NCBI GenBank assembly: GCA_008711295.1
Contig: VUYV01000020.1
Location: forward strand, 621,558-685,557
Direction: 5' to 3'
DNA length: 64,000 nt
Source of the DNA: Anarhynchus alexandrinus
Lineage: Eukaryota > Chordata > Aves > Charadriiformes > Charadriidae
Positions 61,201 through 64,000 of this stretch are shown in pieces. The notes below the pieces were generated by a model. That model saw only the letters and a program-made list of their open reading frames with translations. It did not search any database and was not told where the DNA came from. The position numbers and the translations under genes are program-made. Within the stretch, counting starts at the first letter, position 1. Each line of letters opens with the position of its first letter.

Positions 61201-62464
61201 GAAAGAAGTCTCTGAAGGTGCTGATGCAACTCAACCAGAGGCTCTCTGAGGAGCCTCTTGGGTTTCTTCTTGCTAGGAACAAGTTTGCAGCACTCTAATG
61301 CACTGATAGAAAACACCAGACTCTTCAGTGAGGAGTGGTGTGAAGAAAAGCAGAAGCTGTCAACTTTAAGATATTACATTCCCAGCAAAAGGCTCTTTAA
61401 CTCTGTCAGTCTCTCTACCTTTACCACTGGCCTGTTTGTAGGAATCTTCTTTAAAAACCCACTTTATTTTTGCATGAATGCAGCTAGTCACCACCTAATG
61501 CTCACGACAAGGCAGCACTCTCCCACAGGGCAGATATTTTCTTTGGAGCATCCCACTGTAAGAAACCTTCAATACCTTTGTGAAGCAGCAACATTCACTT
61601 TTAGAGGTTCATAATCCGAACTGTATTATGCTGAGATAGATCCAGGTCAGTGACTCCCAAAGACCTGGATTCAATATGGAAAACTTTTCCCTTGTCAGGC
61701 TTATTAAATTTGTCTGAAACATTAAAAAAAATAGAAGAGAGAGATTCCCAAGAGCGTTTCACAGGAGACCTTCGCTTTCAGCCTGTGAATCACTAGCAGC
61801 ACCTAGTGGCCGCAATAAATTAAACGAGATTTTCAGGTTGATCATATGCAACAGAGGGAAAGCAGTTTTAAACAATGCTTATCAGCTTATTTACGTGATT
61901 AGCTTGAATTACAGCAACACCAGTGTTACAGATTCTCTCAAATGTTCACGTTATTTCTGTAATTCAAGGAACTCCTCCTGCCTGCATCAACCTGGATTCA
62001 GCCCCAAGGGCACTTCAGGTAGCCCGAGACTGCCATCAGCACAGCCTCTGCTACAGCCAACCGAGCACAGTAGCAGGAACCTACATTTTGCACAAGGCTG
62101 GAGAGCATCAGGAGAGTTCCCAGAAGCAGCATACCACATTCACGTGGCATGCAGGAGCACAACCTAGAAGATGGGTGCTCGCATAGCTTAAGAATAACTT
62201 CACACAGCGACCCCCAAGGGAGAGACCATGCTGCTATACCAGTTCAGAGGGTGGAACAGAAAACTCAGAGTAATTGAAGATCAATTCCTCCTATCCACTC
62301 CTGTTCTGACAGCTTCTCAGGGGGCAGAATCCACAGTTTGGCTGAGACAACTAGAACATCTAAAACAGATTAAAATGTAAAATAGATGCAGACAGAAATC
62401 CCCATGAATTCCCAGCTACTGTAGGAACTGCTTTTTACTACCAAGAAGGAAAAAAAACTAAAGC

Positions 62465-63573
62465 AAAGGGAACATACAGATACTTTTATTGCTCACCTTT
62501 TATACAACAGCACACCTTCAGCCATTTTCTTTCACAGCTTGACAATGTTTATGTACACAAAAAACCCAGCAAGAAGCATTATGTGGCTTTCAGTAAAGAA
62601 AAAAAAACAACATTAGAACATCAAACTCAGCCAGGCTTCGTTTTCTGCAGCAATAATAAAAGGGCTTCCTCCAGGCAGGAATTAATCTTCCCAGGCCGTA
62701 GTGCATTTCTTTAAAAAGACAACCCCCAAAACAAATTGCCCTAGATTTGCTGAGCCAGTGGTATTAACTTGCAAATAAAATAAATTTCAGTTTGTCATTT
62801 CTTCTAGCTGATTTCAAGTAAAAATTAGGTTTGGGAGGAGCAACTTGTTTTGGATGGATGCAGGTCAGTTTGAATTGCTACACCTAACTACAGGCCTACA
62901 CATACTATCGGTTCACAATTTAGCTTAGTTTTAAATGATCTTTGCAGATTTTGGCAGCGGTCAGTCTTCAGAGTTGAGCAGGTAGGAAAACTTTGTTTAG
63001 CAGGAGATAAGGCTACCGAACATGGCATCCACAGTAGAGCTCATATAATAGACAAAAGACCCGTTTGTCAGAGGGACCTCACTCTGCACGCACATGTGTG
63101 TGTAATATCTTCGTGACTAAAACGAGAGGCCAGCAAACCAAAAAGCAACACTCAGAACTGGTTTTAGAACATGTAATTGAACAATGATTAGGGGGAAAAA
63201 CACAGAAGTTCTATTGTGTATTATACCAGACAAATTTGACCAGACAGGCGTTGATATTTCTCTAAAACAAAGAGGAAGGCAAACACAGCAGGTAGTTCAG
63301 AACAAAAGTGTTTTGAGCAGAGGGAATCAGTCCAACATCTAAAAAGCATGGCTATTAGTTGATGTTTAGGGTGCAGTGATGATGCATTTAATTCAGACGG
63401 GGGGGGAGAAAGATCTACAGAAAGTTGTACATTGCTCAACGCAAAACATCCTACCCAAAGAGCTTCTACCTGCCATGTAAAAACCTGTATTAATTCAAGC
63501 AGCAATTAAGCCAGGCCTCTGAAACCAGGTTTCTATTACACAAGCTCTACTGAAGCAAAAGTTTTTAGCAGCC
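62465..63573 (-). other. FAM98A: FAM98A 3'UTR
   Basis: Noncoding sequence on the minus strand from the FAM98A stop to a presumed cleavage site near 62465-62475. No repeat or ORF with family similarity was found. A G-rich run lies at 63400-63409. Confidence 0.75.
62485..62490 (-). promoter_or_regulatory. FAM98A: FAM98A polyadenylation signal
   Basis: TTTATT on the + strand, that is AATAAA on the minus strand, followed (minus strand) by T-rich sequence downstream of the expected cleavage point. It lies about 1.1 kb past the stop codon. Confidence 0.75.
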
Positions 63574-64000
63574 TCAGCTTGTGAAGTGTCTTCCTTGTCC
63601 AAAGCCAGACTGATTATACTGATAACCTCCATGCTGGAAGTGCTGCTCAAACTGCCCTCCTTGATTAAAGTTCTGGCCACCTCTGCCCCCCCAGCCTCCT
63701 CCTTGACCTCCACGGCCACCACGACCGCCACGGCCACCCCTCCCTCCTCCACGACCACCCCCTCGGTCACTGTGGGACCCACCATCTTGGTATCTGTTGT
63801 CTTGCTGGTAGCCACCACCACCCCCTTGGTAGCCACTTCCTGAATATGAAGATGACTGGTAGCCACCATAGCCTCCTCCTTGGTAGCCACCACCGCCACC
63901 ACCACTGTGGTAGCCACCTGTTTGAAAACCTGCATCTCTGTAGTTGCTCTCCCTGTAGCTGCCATCCTGGTAGCCACCACCTCCACCATCTGTCCAGCCT
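63574..64000 (-). CDS. FAM98A: FAM98A, C-terminal part of last exon (partial)
   Basis: On the minus strand the frame from the window edge to TGA at 63574-63576 encodes 141 residues rich in Gly, Tyr, Gln and Arg. There are GGYQ/GGGY repeats, then an RGG box (about 63691-63773), then QGGQFEQHFQHGGYQY and the terminal SGFGQGRHFTS. Human FAM98A ends almost identically (GRHYTS), which separates it from FAM98B and FAM98C. FAM98A is a cytoplasmic protein reported to bind DDX1 and PRMT1, and its RGG arginines are methylation targets (family knowledge). The N-terminal domain and upstream exons lie beyond the window. Frames on both strands stay open across the GGN repeats but are shadows. Confidence 0.95.
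   Translation of the reverse strand, partial: GWTDGGGGGYQDGSYRESNYRDAGFQTGGYHSGGGGGGYQGGGYGGYQSSSYSGSGYQGGGGGYQQDNRYQDGGSHSDRGGGRGGGRGGRGGRGGRGGQGGGWGGRGGQNFNQGGQFEQHFQHGGYQYNQSGFGQGRHFTS

Larger units (their letters stand above)
54959..62464. other. Intergenic DNA between convergent RASGRP3 and FAM98A
   Basis: About 7.5 kb with no gene recognised. It contains an A15 run (57183-57197), a GGAA microsatellite (58234-58253), a T13A9 inverted homopolymer (60947-60968) and a CTCF-like motif (61795-61813). The many short ORFs show no family similarity. Confidence 0.75.

Noticed and set aside
63586..63843. 85-codon Thr/Ser-rich plus-strand ORF
   Set aside because: Antisense shadow of the FAM98A glycine repeats.
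63495..63989. 164-codon minus-strand ORF, Val/Ala/Glu-rich
   Set aside because: It is the wrong frame of the FAM98A GGN repeats; the correct frame gives the conserved FAM98A C-terminus.
1..64000. Bacterial-style operons, CRISPR arrays or prophage
   Set aside because: The window is intron-rich vertebrate DNA; no spaced direct-repeat array or dense coding is present.

Overview
The window is vertebrate nuclear DNA, most likely from a bird. It holds several CR1-type LINE fragments that end in the ATTCTATGA motif typical of avian genomes, a decayed LTR resembling common avian ERV LTRs, and genes split by long AT-rich introns. Two isolated N bases point to a draft assembly. I cannot name the species.

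The main content is RASGRP3 on the + strand. It encodes a calcium- and diacylglycerol-regulated exchange factor for Ras and Rap. I could place 16 coding exons between 22,807 and 54,221. They join in frame into a protein of about 695 residues (human about 690), with a REM domain, a CDC25/RasGEF domain, two EF-hands, a C1 zinc finger and a low-complexity tail. A CpG island at about 2.6-3.5 kb is the likely promoter. It is followed by about 19 kb with no recognised coding sequence (presumed intron 1), then the exon with the start codon. The gene's polyadenylation signal is at 54,937-54,942.

At the right edge, on the - strand, is the last coding exon of FAM98A (63,574 to the window end), encoding its Gly/Tyr/Arg-rich tail. 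Its 3'UTR runs down to a polyadenylation signal at 62,485-62,490. RASGRP3 and FAM98A are therefore convergent, separated by about 7.5 kb. The same neighbours occur in human (LTBP1-RASGRP3-FAM98A on 2p22.3), which supports both assignments.

Layout: 1-2.59 kb, upstream intergenic; 2.59-3.51 kb, CpG island; 3.5-22.7 kb, presumed intron 1 with a palindromic repeat (8.45 kb), a solo LTR (15.8-16.5 kb) and tandem duplications; 22.7-54.96 kb, RASGRP3 exons and introns with CR1 copies at 26.1, 28.95 and 37.3 kb; 54.96-62.47 kb, intergenic; 62.47-64 kb, FAM98A 3' end.

I found no undescribed gene system. The points most worth a second look are the damaged or non-canonical splice donor of RASGRP3 coding exon 2, a 59-bp direct repeat enclosing a CR1-bearing 1-kb block, a tandem CAGCAG acceptor, two upstream ORFs before the RASGRP3 start, and a terminal exon that codes for only two residues.
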